From assembly GCA_009711615.1 (NCBI GenBank), contig VENI01000002.1, positions 124,001 through 188,000 on the forward strand: DNA of 64,000 nt, written 5' to 3'. A program made the translations under genes and the position numbers. The notes under the pieces are model-generated. The model did no database searches. It was not told the origin of the DNA and worked only from the letters and a program-made list of their open reading frames with translations. Position 1 is the stretch's first letter, and each line of letters begins with the position of its first letter. The stretch comes from Bacillota bacterium (lineage in GTDB: Bacteria; Bacillota; Desulfotomaculia; Desulfotomaculales; Desulfohalotomaculaceae). Below are positions 16,718 to 25,287 of this stretch, piece after piece.

Positions 16718-17140
16718 TTGGTTGACATCACTTCTTTGAATCACTTCCATCGTGATAGCAGCAGTAATTGCCGTTATATGTTTACATCTGGTGTTCTTAA
16801 AAAGAGATAATTTTTTGCGTAAAGTACGACAACATGTAGAACCAAACTCATTAATAAATCTCTGCTGCAATTCCGATGTAGCCTTAACCACCTGTTTATC
16901 AAAACCTTTTGTTTTTTCATCTGCAAGTAAACTACCTATGGCCAGGACTCCACCCGATAAAGCACCACATGTGCAACCAGCATTCATGCCGTGACCAAAA
17001 CCAGCTGCCAGTTGGATAACCCCATTGGTCTGACCACCTAAATACTCTAGGTTACTCAAGGCTACCGCCTGGGCACAGTTAAAACCATGTTCAAAATATT
17101 TCTCTGCTTTTTTCATCACTTCTTTATTTAAATTTTCCAT
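16688..17140 (-). CDS. C_GCAxxG_C_C family probable redox protein
   Basis: 150 residues. The family is defined by spaced cysteines: FNCAQAV near residue 22, GCTCGALSGG near 55-64, STCCRTL near 100 and the last Cys in TRCKHI. It is a helical, putatively metal- or cofactor-binding redox protein of unproven function, common in anaerobes and found in clusters of this type. ATG start with a weak ribosome site, 8 bases after the flippase gene stop on the same strand. Its C-terminal coding region overlaps the end of the TIGR04283-type gene by 30 bases. Confidence 0.82.
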   Translation of the reverse strand: MENLNKEVMKKAEKYFEHGFNCAQAVALSNLEYLGGQTNGVIQLAAGFGHGMNAGCTCGALSGGVLAIGSLLADEKTKGFDKQVVKATSELQQRFINEFGSTCCRTLRKKLSLFKNTRCKHITAITAAITMEVIQRSDVNQSSSISIHSF

Positions 17141-17148
17141 AATTATTC

Positions 17149-18078
17149 CTATTTACGAAATAGTATTATAACCCCCCCTGCTAAACTACTTATAGTTACC
17201 AGGGTGAAAAACAACAGGGAACACAACATGGCAGTGGTCGCATCCACCCCGGCATACCCGTAAAGCAATACATACATCCCTTCCCTCACACCCAGTCCAT
17301 TGATGGATAAAGGTATCATGGAAACAGCCATAATCACTGGAATATATAACAAGTGTATATAAATGGGTAGTTGAAAACCCACTGCTTTAAAGATAAAAAC
17401 ATTTACCAACACCAAACATGCTTGGAAAGTAAAAGAAAGTATTAAAACCAGGGCCAGTGTTGATGGGTACTTTTTGTATTCCCCTAGCCGGTATAAAAAG
17501 CGACCAATGAACCCTTTCTCCTGAAAGGGATAATAAAATATGATACCTAATAAAAAAAAGCAGCTTGCAATGATCCCTCCAACTGACCAGTACACCATTG
17601 CGTTACTCTGTTGTGATACAATAACTATTGCCACCGCCGCAGTAAAGCCTAGCGCCAGAGACGCCATCAATCTCTCAACTACTACAGATGCAACTGCCCC
17701 ACTAGTTTTTCCGGATTCCCTGGCCACATCGTAAATTCTAAGGGCATCCCCGCCAATACTGGACGGTAAAAAGTTATTGGCAAAAAGCCCTACATAGTAA
17801 AAAGCCAGTAAACGATTCAGGGAAATTTTTATTTGCAATACTGTCAAGAGCGGTCTCCATTTCAAAACACTAACCAGCATGCATAGGTTGACCATAAAAA
17901 ATGCCAGCAGCAGATCTGGCTTGTGGGCATGAACTAAGCTATCTTTTAAATTACCCATTGGTATTTTACTAATAATCCATATTAAAAAAAACAAACTTAC
18001 ACCTAATTTGGCCCAAGAACGCCAACCTGCTGGAATATTCATTTGCTTTGGTAAACTTATACTTTTATTCTCCAGCAT
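17149..18078 (-). CDS. Flippase-like membrane protein (UPF0104/LPG-synthase TM domain)
   Basis: 309 residues with about eight membrane segments. Family landmarks: RPLLTVLQIKISLNRLLAFY, GLFANNFLPSSIGGDALRIY near 92-111 and the late SINGLGVREGMYVLLYG. This transmembrane domain is shared with MprF and with AglD-type lipid flippases. Placed beside two glycosyltransferases, it could move a lipid-linked glycoside (inference). ATG start after AAAAGGATTGAGAAAATT. First gene of a two-gene minus-strand unit with the C_GCAxxG gene. Confidence 0.85.
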   Translation of the reverse strand: MLENKSISLPKQMNIPAGWRSWAKLGVSLFFLIWIISKIPMGNLKDSLVHAHKPDLLLAFFMVNLCMLVSVLKWRPLLTVLQIKISLNRLLAFYYVGLFANNFLPSSIGGDALRIYDVARESGKTSGAVASVVVERLMASLALGFTAAVAIVIVSQQSNAMVYWSVGGIIASCFFLLGIIFYYPFQEKGFIGRFLYRLGEYKKYPSTLALVLILSFTFQACLVLVNVFIFKAVGFQLPIYIHLLYIPVIMAVSMIPLSINGLGVREGMYVLLYGYAGVDATTAMLCSLLFFTLVTISSLAGGVIILFRK

Positions 18079-18263
18079 AATTTTCTCAATCCTTTTCCAT
18101 TAATCAGATAAATGTAAACCGTTATATTATGTATATGACTCTTAAGTATTAAAATCCTTTATATTAAGTATAATATTTTATTATATATTTTGTATCCCAC
18201 ATTTAAAAATAACCACTTGTTATAAAGCGTGAACCTGAAGTTTACCATTTTTTGACAGAAAAG

Positions 18264-18292
18264 AAAAAACAGAGCTCTAATGCTCTGTTTTT
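18264..18292. terminator. Bidirectional terminator
   Basis: AAACAGAGC and GCTCTGTTT with T-runs on both sides. It mainly serves the Calx-beta gene on the minus strand. Confidence 0.75.
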
Positions 18293-18335
18293 TATGAGTT
18301 TCCTATCTTTCTTGCTCATTGTAAATTATATTTGT

Positions 18336-19166
18336 TTATATTTTTTCTGGAACAACTTTGATTGTATCGCTTCCAATAAATTCTACCCCATTATTTAAAC
18401 TACCATTAATAGTTAAAGTGATGTTTTCAGAGGGATTATTTATTGCATTAATTATTTGTTGCTTATTAAATTTCACCTTCATCTCTAATCCTTCTCTATT
18501 TTTATCATAGACTTTTATTGGCTTCTGAGTTTCAACAATTGTATCATTTACAGATAAATTAATTGAAGAAATATCAACTGAGTTAACAATGTCACTGGAA
18601 TTTAATTTAATATGAGCTGTAAAGGAATTTTTGCCACTGTTACTTTTTAAATTAAGGGTATTTGGCTTAAAGTCTACTTCTGCAGTTTCATAGTTAGTCT
18701 TATCTTCATTCGGAGATTCAACATCTTCACTGTTTATAGTAACCATTGCCCTTGAAATTCCCAAATTGCCACCATTTATATTATACAATTCTACGTAGAA
18801 ATTTTCGGGGTCCTCTATTATATTATCATTAACAATTGGTACAGTGATTGTCCTTGCATCTATATCCCCATTGTCCCAATTCAGAATGCCGGCAATAGGT
18901 CTATAATCTGTTGGTTGAGTAGCTAACCCATTTATTGTGGTATAGTTTACGCTTATAGTCCCAGAACTACCACCTGATCTAATCACATTTACTTTAACAT
19001 AATCAGAAGTTTCATTTACACTATATTTTAACGGATTTACTGCAATTGTACCACTGCTTGTTGTTTCTAAAGCCTGGGCAGTATTCATAAGAGGATTAAA
19101 GATTATTACTACTAATAAGATAAGTACGGAAAACCCCTTAAAAGAAATGGTGTGTGTCATAAGCAT
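18336..19166 (-). CDS. Secreted Calx-beta domain protein
   Basis: 276 residues. Signal peptide in the first 33 residues (hydrophobic FSVLILLVVIIFNPLMN, cleavage near AQA-LE). Residues 38-150 form a Calx-beta domain: GTIAVNPLKYSVNETSDYVK, then TQPTDYRPIAGILNW and DPENFYVELYN, a calcium-binding beta-sandwich used in adhesins and matrix proteins. The rest, with TLNLKSNSGKNSFTAHIKL, looks like another beta domain. No sortase motif, S-layer repeat or membrane anchor is seen. Start ATG at 19166 or 19160; the ribosome site AGGAG precedes both. Likely an extracellular or spore-surface protein. Confidence 0.8.
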   Translation of the reverse strand: MLMTHTISFKGFSVLILLVVIIFNPLMNTAQALETTSSGTIAVNPLKYSVNETSDYVKVNVIRSGGSSGTISVNYTTINGLATQPTDYRPIAGILNWDNGDIDARTITVPIVNDNIIEDPENFYVELYNINGGNLGISRAMVTINSEDVESPNEDKTNYETAEVDFKPNTLNLKSNSGKNSFTAHIKLNSSDIVNSVDISSINLSVNDTIVETQKPIKVYDKNREGLEMKVKFNKQQIINAINNPSENITLTINGSLNNGVEFIGSDTIKVVPEKI

Positions 19167-19354
19167 GTCTCTCCTTTTAAATCATTTTATTTATTTTTAC
19201 GTATTGAAGCCATTATTTAACGGTGGGTTAGGGTATTATTCTTATAGGACTTTTGGGAAAAACATATTAGGACAACATCTTATAACAAGAAACGATGTAT
19301 AATAATTAATTTAATTCATAATAATAATGTTTAAGACTAAGAAAGGAGGAAAAT

Positions 19355-19708
19355 ATGAATACCATTTCAGCACTTTTAGTTAAATTTGTGATGACTTTTC
19401 TTGCTACTTGGGTAGTATTTGGCATAATTCTTGATAATCCATTATCTTACGTAACATTGGTAGCTTTGTTAGCGACTGCAGTTAATTACATCTTAGGCGA
19501 TCTTGTTGTGTTACCTAAATTTGGAAATTTAGTTGCTGCCAGTGGAGACGGTATCATGGGCGCTTTAACAGCTTATATCGTAGCAATAATAAGCCCTGTA
19601 TTTAATACTAGCTTTACCACTTTAGCATTATTTGCAGTGTCAATTGGAGTATTTGAATTCTTCTTCCACAAATATTTACTTAGAGAAGAACAAGTCGCAC
19701 CTAATTAA
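19355..19708 (+). CDS. DUF2512/YndM family membrane protein
   Basis: 117 residues, four membrane segments. It matches the DUF2512 (Bacillus YndM) family through VKFVMTFLATWVVFGIIL, VNYILGDLVVLPKFGNLVA and the end FEFFFHKYLL. The function is unknown; family members are common in endospore formers. ATG start after AAAGGAGGAAAAT. Monocistronic, ended by a strong hairpin. Confidence 0.85.
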   Translation: MNTISALLVKFVMTFLATWVVFGIILDNPLSYVTLVALLATAVNYILGDLVVLPKFGNLVAASGDGIMGALTAYIVAIISPVFNTSFTTLALFAVSIGVFEFFFHKYLLREEQVAPN

Positions 19709-19727
19709 AATTCATATTTAGCAAACA

Positions 19728-19771
19728 ATAAAGAGGCTGAAAACCAAGGTTAAAGGTTTCAGCCTCTTTAT
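19728..19771. terminator. Bidirectional terminator
   Basis: ATAAAGAGGCTGAAA and its complement, separated by CCAAGGTTAAAGG, between convergent genes. Confidence 0.85.
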
Positions 19772-19794
19772 GTTTTGTACTGAATAATTATTAC

Positions 19795-20073
19795 TTAACG
19801 TTTACATTGAGTAAAGTTGTCAGCAGGTTCATCAAAATTCATAGTTCGTACTTGCACCCCACCAATACTCTGTAAATCTTGCTCTATTTCGAGTCTTTCC
19901 TGTTCTGACGACTCCATTATCAAAGTAATAATTCCTTTATCTTTACTGGGCGTCGGTATTCCACTCCTAGATAAAATCTGTACGCCATACTTTGTAAGTA
20001 CATCTTGAACCTCTGGTGCATAAGAGGCACGTTCATCAACTATTAAACCCACAATAGTTATATCACGTTTCAT
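19795..20073 (-). CDS. TM1266-type iron-only hydrogenase system regulator
   Basis: 92-residue ACT-like/NikR-C-like small protein. The sequence DITIVGLIVDERASYAPEVQ, then ILSRSGIPTPSKDKGIITLI, follows the TM1266 family, annotated as a putative regulator that occurs with [FeFe]-hydrogenase maturation genes. No hydrogenase gene is in the window. ATG start after GGGAGGGAATATAATA. The C-terminal extension (EPADNFTQCKR) carries one Cys. It indicates a hydrogen-metabolising anaerobe. Confidence 0.82.
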   Translation of the reverse strand: MKRDITIVGLIVDERASYAPEVQDVLTKYGVQILSRSGIPTPSKDKGIITLIMESSEQERLEIEQDLQSIGGVQVRTMNFDEPADNFTQCKR

Positions 20074-20192
20074 TATTATATTCCCTCCCTATACTTTGGT
20101 AGTGATTATAATGATAACGTTTAATTCTTACAATGCATTTAAACAAATATTAATTAATTATTAAAATTAATAAAATACCTTTCAATATTACA

Positions 20193-20780
20193 TTATTGGA
20201 GTATTCCCAGATAATACCCACCTAAGAATATTGTTATTATTACTATGAGGTGTAATATAAGCCAGGCCCATTTACCATAATAAAAAGATTCTTTTAAAAT
20301 AGGTTTTCTTAGGTTCTCCGGCACAATTAAACCTCCTACATAATCAAAAGCTAATAAAAATATCCACCACCAAGTATATGAGTCCCAAAAGTCCCACTTG
20401 TAATCATAGCTGATTAATTTAGTAAAATTAAGAACTAGCGTTTCAGTAAGCATTCCAACATGAACAACTGCCCAGTAAAAGGGTATTTTATATGCCCATG
20501 ATTGAGGACTATATCTAACCCCTAGAATAACATAAAAAGGAAAGATAGTAAGAATAGTTTCAAATGGCATTATTGAAACTTTTGGGAACAGGCGAAAGGG
20601 ATATGAATAAAAACCTAATTTGACAAAAATATAGCATAAAATATTACCTACAATACCTGACAATAAATATACGGAACCATAACGTTTCCAGTCTATCCTA
20701 AGTATAAAATAACTGCCAATCAGACTAAAAATTAGTGACGTTATTGCAATATATGTCTCAATGTTATTTTGAATATTCAA
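20193..20780 (-). CDS. CBO0543-family membrane protein
   Basis: 195 residues with about five to six membrane segments and many aromatic residues. Similar in layout to the CBO0543 family of clostridial and bacillar membrane proteins (YPFRLFPKVSIMPFE, DSYTWWWIFLLAFDYVGG), whose role is unknown. ATG start after AAAGGAGATATAAAGTT. Monocistronic. Confidence 0.7.
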   Translation of the reverse strand: MNIQNNIETYIAITSLIFSLIGSYFILRIDWKRYGSVYLLSGIVGNILCYIFVKLGFYSYPFRLFPKVSIMPFETILTIFPFYVILGVRYSPQSWAYKIPFYWAVVHVGMLTETLVLNFTKLISYDYKWDFWDSYTWWWIFLLAFDYVGGLIVPENLRKPILKESFYYGKWAWLILHLIVIITIFLGGYYLGILQ

Positions 20781-20856
20781 CTTTATATCTCCTTTATAAA
20801 TTAACTATATATAGAATAGCCATTAAAATTAAGGGTTATGTAATTGTTAAGCTATT

Positions 20857-20893
20857 AAAAAAGCCAGTACTGATTTTTACAGTAATGGCTTTT
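20857..20893 (-). terminator. Rho-independent terminator of the DUF2935 gene
   Basis: AAAAGCCA and TGGCTTTT with an inner TACTG/CAGTA pair. On the minus strand it is followed by a six-T run. Confidence 0.8.
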
Positions 20894-20945
20894 AATATCT
20901 TGCACTAATTAAATTGCACAAGTCTACAAGATAAGCTTTAAAAAC

Positions 20946-21821
20946 TTAACAATCAATGGGTAATTTTTGTTCAATAATACCTAGATCCTCTAAAGCCATT
21001 CCGGCTTCACGGAGAACATGGTCAGCTAAAAGTGGGTTGATAATACTTAGTACTTTGCATGCTTCAATGAGCTGTTTCGCAGTCTCTTTAAATTCAAATA
21101 TATCTTCAGTTGCCATAATAACTTCCTCATTAAATCTTTCTAGTCTTGGAATTAAGAACGCGTTGGGTAACCCATCTCCAAATTCTGGGGGAATAGGCAT
21201 CTTGACTATATCTTTTTCGGGAAGTAAATAGTTTTCGAAAGTTCGAGGAACTACCATTGATTCCAGATCACGGGCTTGTAATCTCAGTGTTTCAAAACGC
21301 TCTGCAAAGTTGAAAGACTGTTCCACAAGGTTTCTTTCTGACGGGTCAAGTAAATGCGCTATAAATCTTGCATGGTCACCCATAATACGCAGCCAAAAGA
21401 TCTCTTCTTGAAGGACTTTCTCTGCTAACGGAAGTTCAATACCATTTTGTAATCGTAAAAGAATCGTGCGAAAACGTATAGCTTCTCTACGGATATGGTC
21501 AACTAATAATGGATAATTAGATCCGCCAATATTACAATTAACTAACAAACCAAGAACATCACTTTTATAATCGATAATTTTCTCTAATGCTTCAATAACA
21601 TCCCTGTTTAATTTTCTTACTGCTTCTTTATTTTTAGGAGTTTCATTGGCACGCATCCTTAATTTTGCAAATAATTCTTCTAATTTTTTAGCGCGATCAA
21701 TTAAATCATTTGCATCACATGGTAGGCCTAGCCTAATAAATAGTGCATGCTCTTGCATTATACGCAGCCAGAATCGATTTTGACGAAGCGACTCTTTAAC
21801 AAAATTTTTACATTGGCTCAT
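20946..21821 (-). CDS. DUF2935 domain protein
   Basis: 291 residues made of two similar helical halves: FWLRIMQEHALFIRLGLPCD near residue 20 and FWLRIMGDHARFIAHLLDP near 148. That repeat, with the late LLADHVLREAG, defines DUF2935, a four-helix-bundle family with conserved Glu/His that could bind a di-metal centre (inference). The start is the ATG at 21821 after AAAGGATTGAGCATA. Monocistronic. Family members are frequent in spore-forming Firmicutes; the function is unknown. Confidence 0.88.
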   Translation of the reverse strand: MSQCKNFVKESLRQNRFWLRIMQEHALFIRLGLPCDANDLIDRAKKLEELFAKLRMRANETPKNKEAVRKLNRDVIEALEKIIDYKSDVLGLLVNCNIGGSNYPLLVDHIRREAIRFRTILLRLQNGIELPLAEKVLQEEIFWLRIMGDHARFIAHLLDPSERNLVEQSFNFAERFETLRLQARDLESMVVPRTFENYLLPEKDIVKMPIPPEFGDGLPNAFLIPRLERFNEEVIMATEDIFEFKETAKQLIEACKVLSIINPLLADHVLREAGMALEDLGIIEQKLPIDC

Positions 21822-21945
21822 TATGCTCAATCCTTTCTTTTTAGGTATAATATTGGTAAATACTTTATAACGTTACTTTTTTTACCATTTTATTGTCTAA
21901 AAATTAGTAGTTAATATCAGGGTAAAAAATCTATAAAAAATATAG

Positions 21946-21980
21946 AAAGCACCAACATGCTTTTTAGCAGTTGGTGCTTT
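21946..21980. terminator. Terminator hairpin
   Basis: AAAGCACCAA and TTGGTGCTTT (10 bp) with a further inner GC pair. It lies downstream of the 65-residue minus-strand gene. Confidence 0.7.
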
Positions 21981-22036
21981 TGTATTGCTACATATTATGT
22001 TGTAAATTATTTTTATAATGATTGCTTAAATATTAC

Positions 22037-22234
22037 TTAAGATTCCTTTAGCTCTGCAATAAGGCCATTAATTGGATCAACATTTATTCCTTCAGCTAAT
22101 GCATCTTGTTTTGTACTTTCTAGTTTTTCAATAATGCTATCAACTTTGTCTGAAGGTATTTTGCCATTTTGCGAGGCTATCTGTACAAATTGCCTAACTT
22201 CATTTGTAAATGCTATTACATCTTGATTATCCAT
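22037..22234 (-). CDS. Small acidic protein, unknown function
   Basis: 65 residues, MDNQDVIAFTNEVRQFVQIA and onward, fully helical in look, acidic, no Cys. The start is the ATG at 22234 after GGGAGGAGTTATC; the longer ORF begins upstream of the ribosome site. The family is not recognised. A terminator follows, and the GPGF-repeat gene upstream has its own terminator, so it is probably a separate unit. Confidence 0.65.
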   Translation of the reverse strand: MDNQDVIAFTNEVRQFVQIASQNGKIPSDKVDSIIEKLESTKQDALAEGINVDPINGLIAELKES

Positions 22235-22321
22235 GATAACTCCTCCCTTCATTTATGTTGGTATTCTTAGCATTGCCTATAATTTACCAACATAAACACA
22301 AGTAAAGGGAACTATATAAAG

Positions 22322-22354
22322 AAAACCAGGGATAGATAACCTAACCCCGGTTTT
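22322..22354 (-). terminator. Second hairpin after the GPGF gene
   Basis: On the minus strand AAAACCGGGG and CCCTGGTTTT pair with a G-U. It lies in tandem with the stronger hairpin at 22372. Confidence 0.5.
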
Positions 22355-22371
22355 TGTGTCATAGTTACTCA

Positions 22372-22422
22372 TTTCTTAATACCCCACTAAAACGCTTAGC
22401 TCTTTAGTGGGGTATTAAGAAA
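22372..22422 (-). terminator. Strong hairpin after the GPGF-repeat gene
   Basis: A 20-bp perfect inverted repeat (TTTCTTAATACCCCACTAAA and its complement) with an 11-base loop, starting 7 bases past the stop codon. It is probably a terminator. Confidence 0.75.
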
Positions 22423-22428
22423 TTCTTA

Positions 22429-22815
22429 TTATTTCCGAACTGGACGGGTTTTTACCTTTTTACCTTTTGAAAAACCAGGTCCACCAAATTCGGGTCCAGG
22501 TCCAAAGCCAGGTCCAAATCCAGGTCCGAACCCAGGTCCAAATCCGGGTCCGAAGCCGGGTCCAAATCCAGGTCCGAAGCCAGGTCCAAATCCAGGTCCG
22601 AATCCAGGTCCAAATCCAGGTCCGAATCCAGGTCCAAATCCAGGTCCGAATCCAGGTCCAAATCCAGGTCCGAATCCAGGTCCGAAGCCGGGTCCGAAGC
22701 CGGGTCCGAATCCAGGTCCGAATCCAGGTCCGAATCCAGGTCCAAAACCGGGTCTACCAAAACCAGGTCCGAAGCCGGGTCTACCAAAACCAGGTCTGCC
22801 ACCATAATAACCCAT
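22429..22815 (-). CDS. GPGF tandem-repeat protein
   Basis: 128 residues. After [15 protein letters not shown] the protein is almost wholly GPGF, about two dozen units, ending [19 protein letters not shown] with a basic tail. The DNA is a 12-base tandem repeat (GGATTTGGACCT with third-base variants), which leaves long open frames in other readings; only this one has a ribosome site (AAGGAGGAGATCTA before ATG) and sensible termini. No signal peptide. Gly/Pro/aromatic repeats recall spore-coat and structural or phase-separating proteins; this is inference from composition. Repeat number is expected to vary by slippage. Confidence 0.75.
   Translation of the reverse strand: MGYYGGRPGFGRPGFGPGFGRPGFGPGFGPGFGPGFGPGFGPGFGPGFGPGFGPGFGPGFGPGFGPGFGPGFGPGFGPGFGPGFGPGFGPGFGPGFGPGFGPGFGPGPEFGGPGFSKGKKVKTRPVRK
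22490..22760. repeat. 12-bp tandem repeat array inside the GPGF gene
   Basis: Imperfect repeats of GGTCCAAATCCA (plus strand), with variants GGTCCGAATCCA, GGTCCGAAGCCG and GGTCCGAAGCCA. The variants differ mainly at third codon positions, so the protein repeat is better kept than the DNA repeat. Confidence 0.9.
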
Positions 22816-22902
22816 TAGATCTCCTCCTTATCTAAAAGTTATTACAGTGTATGAAAAATTGGTAATTAATGTTACTGGTTAAGGTGAGTTTATAGTTTTA
22901 CC

Positions 22903-24051
22903 TTAACCTTTTAAATGTTGATTAGACAAGCTGAATATTATATCCTCAAGGCTAACCTCATTTTGAGAGCTTAACCATTGGCCGTATAATTCCCAAGTTT
23001 CTTTAGGTGCTTGGCTTAGGCTCCAGCTACTTGTTCCTTTGAGGTTATACTTTGAAACTAGTTTTAATTTTTCATTTAAAGCCCTACTATCTTCTAGCCA
23101 GATTTCGTAATCCCCTTCGGTAAGAGTAGTATTGTACCCAACTTCAAAAGCTTGTCCATTAGGTATGTTTAACAGTATTTTAGTACTTTTGCTGTCTTCA
23201 TCGAAAATGATCTCCCCATCATATTCCTCAACAGCTTTCAAGATACTATCGTTGGCAGCTCCGCGTCCTTTTAAGGTATCATCTACTTTCCATATTCTAC
23301 CGTAGAATGGAACACCCAAAATTAGTCTTTGTGCTGGAACCCCTTTACTTAAAGCATATTTTATTGAGTCCTCCACAAAAGAAATGCTGGCCACCGGGCC
23401 ACTTTCACTGCCTTCCCAGTGTTCATCATACGCCATTATTATTAGATAGTCTGCCACCTGTGATAACTTTTTATAGTCGTAAGAACCGTGCCAACCCTTG
23501 GTCCAACCATTTGGATTAGCCACCACTGCCACAGATATTTCTTTCCCTTCAGGTAATTTTTCTCTAAGCAATTTAACTAACTTAACATAATCATCTCTAT
23601 TTGTTTCGGAAAGGTTTTCAATGTCTACATTTACACCATCTAAATTGTATTTATTTATGGCCTCTACAATTTCTGTGGCTAATTTCTCTCTATTCTCCAG
23701 GGCCTTTTCGCCTGCTTCCCTATTCCAATGATTGCTGAGAAATGGCACTACTTTTATGTCTTGGCTATGCATTTTTTCTATAAATTTGGGATCCAACTTA
23801 TTAGTTATAACTAGTTCTCCATCTTTATCTATATCAAAATAGCTGGGTATTACAGTATTTAAGCAACCTTCAGCTGCCTTTGTATTATTCATAAACTCTT
23901 CACTGTCACCGAAATACATATAAGACATATTAATTACTTTGTCATCTTGTTCAAAGGAATACGAAAGAGCCAATTGTGAAAAAGAAGTAAAAAAATATAC
24001 AAATAATGCTGGTAGCAATAAAAATGAAATTAATTTATTTGATAAATTCAC
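22903..24051 (-). CDS. Secreted glycoside hydrolase family 18 protein (spore-type)
   Basis: 382 residues. Signal peptide in the first 30 residues (LISFLLLPALFVYFF). The GH18 barrel follows: VIPSYFDIDKDGELV, catalytic DGVNVDIEN with D138, D143 and E145, YLIIMAYDEHWEGS, LILGVPFYGRIWK and SSWSLSQAPKETWELY. This resembles the catalytic domain of spore germination enzymes YaaH/SleL, which act on cortex N-acetylglucosamine bonds, but there is no LysM domain. A GTG start at 24051 after AAAGGGAGATAAAATT gives a clean signal peptide; the longer ATG ORF has no site. Monocistronic. Confidence 0.88.
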   Translation of the reverse strand: MNLSNKLISFLLLPALFVYFFTSFSQLALSYSFEQDDKVINMSYMYFGDSEEFMNNTKAAEGCLNTVIPSYFDIDKDGELVITNKLDPKFIEKMHSQDIKVVPFLSNHWNREAGEKALENREKLATEIVEAINKYNLDGVNVDIENLSETNRDDYVKLVKLLREKLPEGKEISVAVVANPNGWTKGWHGSYDYKKLSQVADYLIIMAYDEHWEGSESGPVASISFVEDSIKYALSKGVPAQRLILGVPFYGRIWKVDDTLKGRGAANDSILKAVEEYDGEIIFDEDSKSTKILLNIPNGQAFEVGYNTTLTEGDYEIWLEDSRALNEKLKLVSKYNLKGTSSWSLSQAPKETWELYGQWLSSQNEVSLEDIIFSLSNQHLKG

Positions 24052-24248
24052 AATTTTATCTCCCTTTTTGATGTAATTAGTCATTTAGTTACATATTAAT
24101 ACTATCATAAATTAAAATCAGTTTGGACAGACACTTTTAATGTAAATTATTCCTGTATCAAAACACATCTTTTGAAATATTGAAAAGTAATATAATTTTA
24201 TAGTTTAATTCTACCGATAAATGCAGAACCTATCAGGGGTGAATCTAA

Positions 24249-25256
24249 ATGAAAAGAATTTTGCTTTTAGCTACAGGTGGAACAATTGCATCTGGATATG
24301 GGAAAGAAGGTCTTACCCCTGTAATAACCGATGAAGTAATTATCAATTATTTATCTAAACACTTTCGAAATATTATTATTGAGAGTAAAATGCTAATGAA
24401 TATTGACAGCACCAATATGCAGCCTGAGTCTTGGATTAATATTTCAAAAACCATCTACCAAAATTATCATCAATATGATGGTTTTGTTATTACCCATGGC
24501 ACAGACACTATGGCATTTACCTCTGCCGCCCTGTCATACATGCTACAGGATTTATGTAAACCTGTTGTTTTAACTGGTTCTCAAGTCCCAATAATCTTTA
24601 AAAAAACTGATGCCAGGAAAAATATATCCGATGCTTTCCGATTTGCTTGTGAAGATATTGGGGGAGTGTTTGTAGTTTTTGATGGTAAGGTAATACAAGG
24701 CACAAGGGCGGTAAAATTAAGGACAAAAAGCTATGATGCCTTTGAAAGTATAAATTCTCCTTATATAGCTGCTATTAATGAGCCTGAAGTTACTTATCAC
24801 CAGAATCATTTCTTAAGAAAAAATAAACAATTAAAACTTTACAATTATTTATGCCCTGATGTTTTTTTATTAAGGCTATACCCTGGGATGAAACCTGAGT
24901 TATTTGATGCATTAAAACACTTATATAGAGGCATAGTTATAGAGAGTTTTGGCAGTGGTGGGGTACCTTTTCAAGGCAGGAACTTACTACCCAAGTTGAG
25001 AGAATTAACCGATTTTGGTATTGCTGTGGTTATTACCACACAATGCTTGGAAGAAGGAGAAAATTTATATTTATATGAGGTTGGACGTAAGGTTGCTCAA
25101 GATAAGGTTATACTCTCTGGAGATATGAATACAGAAGCCATCGTTCCAAAGTTAATGTGGGTATTAGGTCAAACTAATAATCTTCAAGAGGTAAAGGTAA
25201 TTATGGAAACCCCCATTGCCGGAGATATAACACCGCGTTTTAGATCACTTATATAA
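24249..25256 (+). CDS. ansA: Type I L-asparaginase
   Basis: 335 residues. Hydrolyses asparagine to aspartate and ammonia in the cytoplasm. Both active-site threonine motifs are present: [10 protein letters not shown] near residues 6-15 and [15 protein letters not shown] with Thr85-Asp86. The lysine-bearing region reads [10 protein letters not shown]. The length and lack of a signal peptide fit the cytoplasmic type I enzyme. ATG start after CAGGGGTGAATCTAA. It stands alone, convergent with the MATE gene; a weak AAATACC/GGTATTT hairpin lies in the spacer. Confidence 0.92.
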   Translation: MKRILLLATGGTIASGYGKEGLTPVITDEVIINYLSKHFRNIIIESKMLMNIDSTNMQPESWINISKTIYQNYHQYDGFVITHGTDTMAFTSAALSYMLQDLCKPVVLTGSQVPIIFKKTDARKNISDAFRFACEDIGGVFVVFDGKVIQGTRAVKLRTKSYDAFESINSPYIAAINEPEVTYHQNHFLRKNKQLKLYNYLCPDVFLLRLYPGMKPELFDALKHLYRGIVIESFGSGGVPFQGRNLLPKLRELTDFGIAVVITTQCLEEGENLYLYEVGRKVAQDKVILSGDMNTEAIVPKLMWVLGQTNNLQEVKVIMETPIAGDITPRFRSLI

Positions 25257-25287
25257 ATACCTCTTTATCATTAGAGAAGGTATTTAA

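Noticed and set aside
22490-22760. CRISPR array
   Set aside because: The units are contiguous 12-mers in a coding frame with no spacers.
22452-22835. Long ORFs of Asp/Leu/Ser or Val/Gln/Arg repeats overlapping the GPGF gene
   Set aside because: They are other frames of the same 12-bp array and lack ribosome sites; only the GPGF frame has one.
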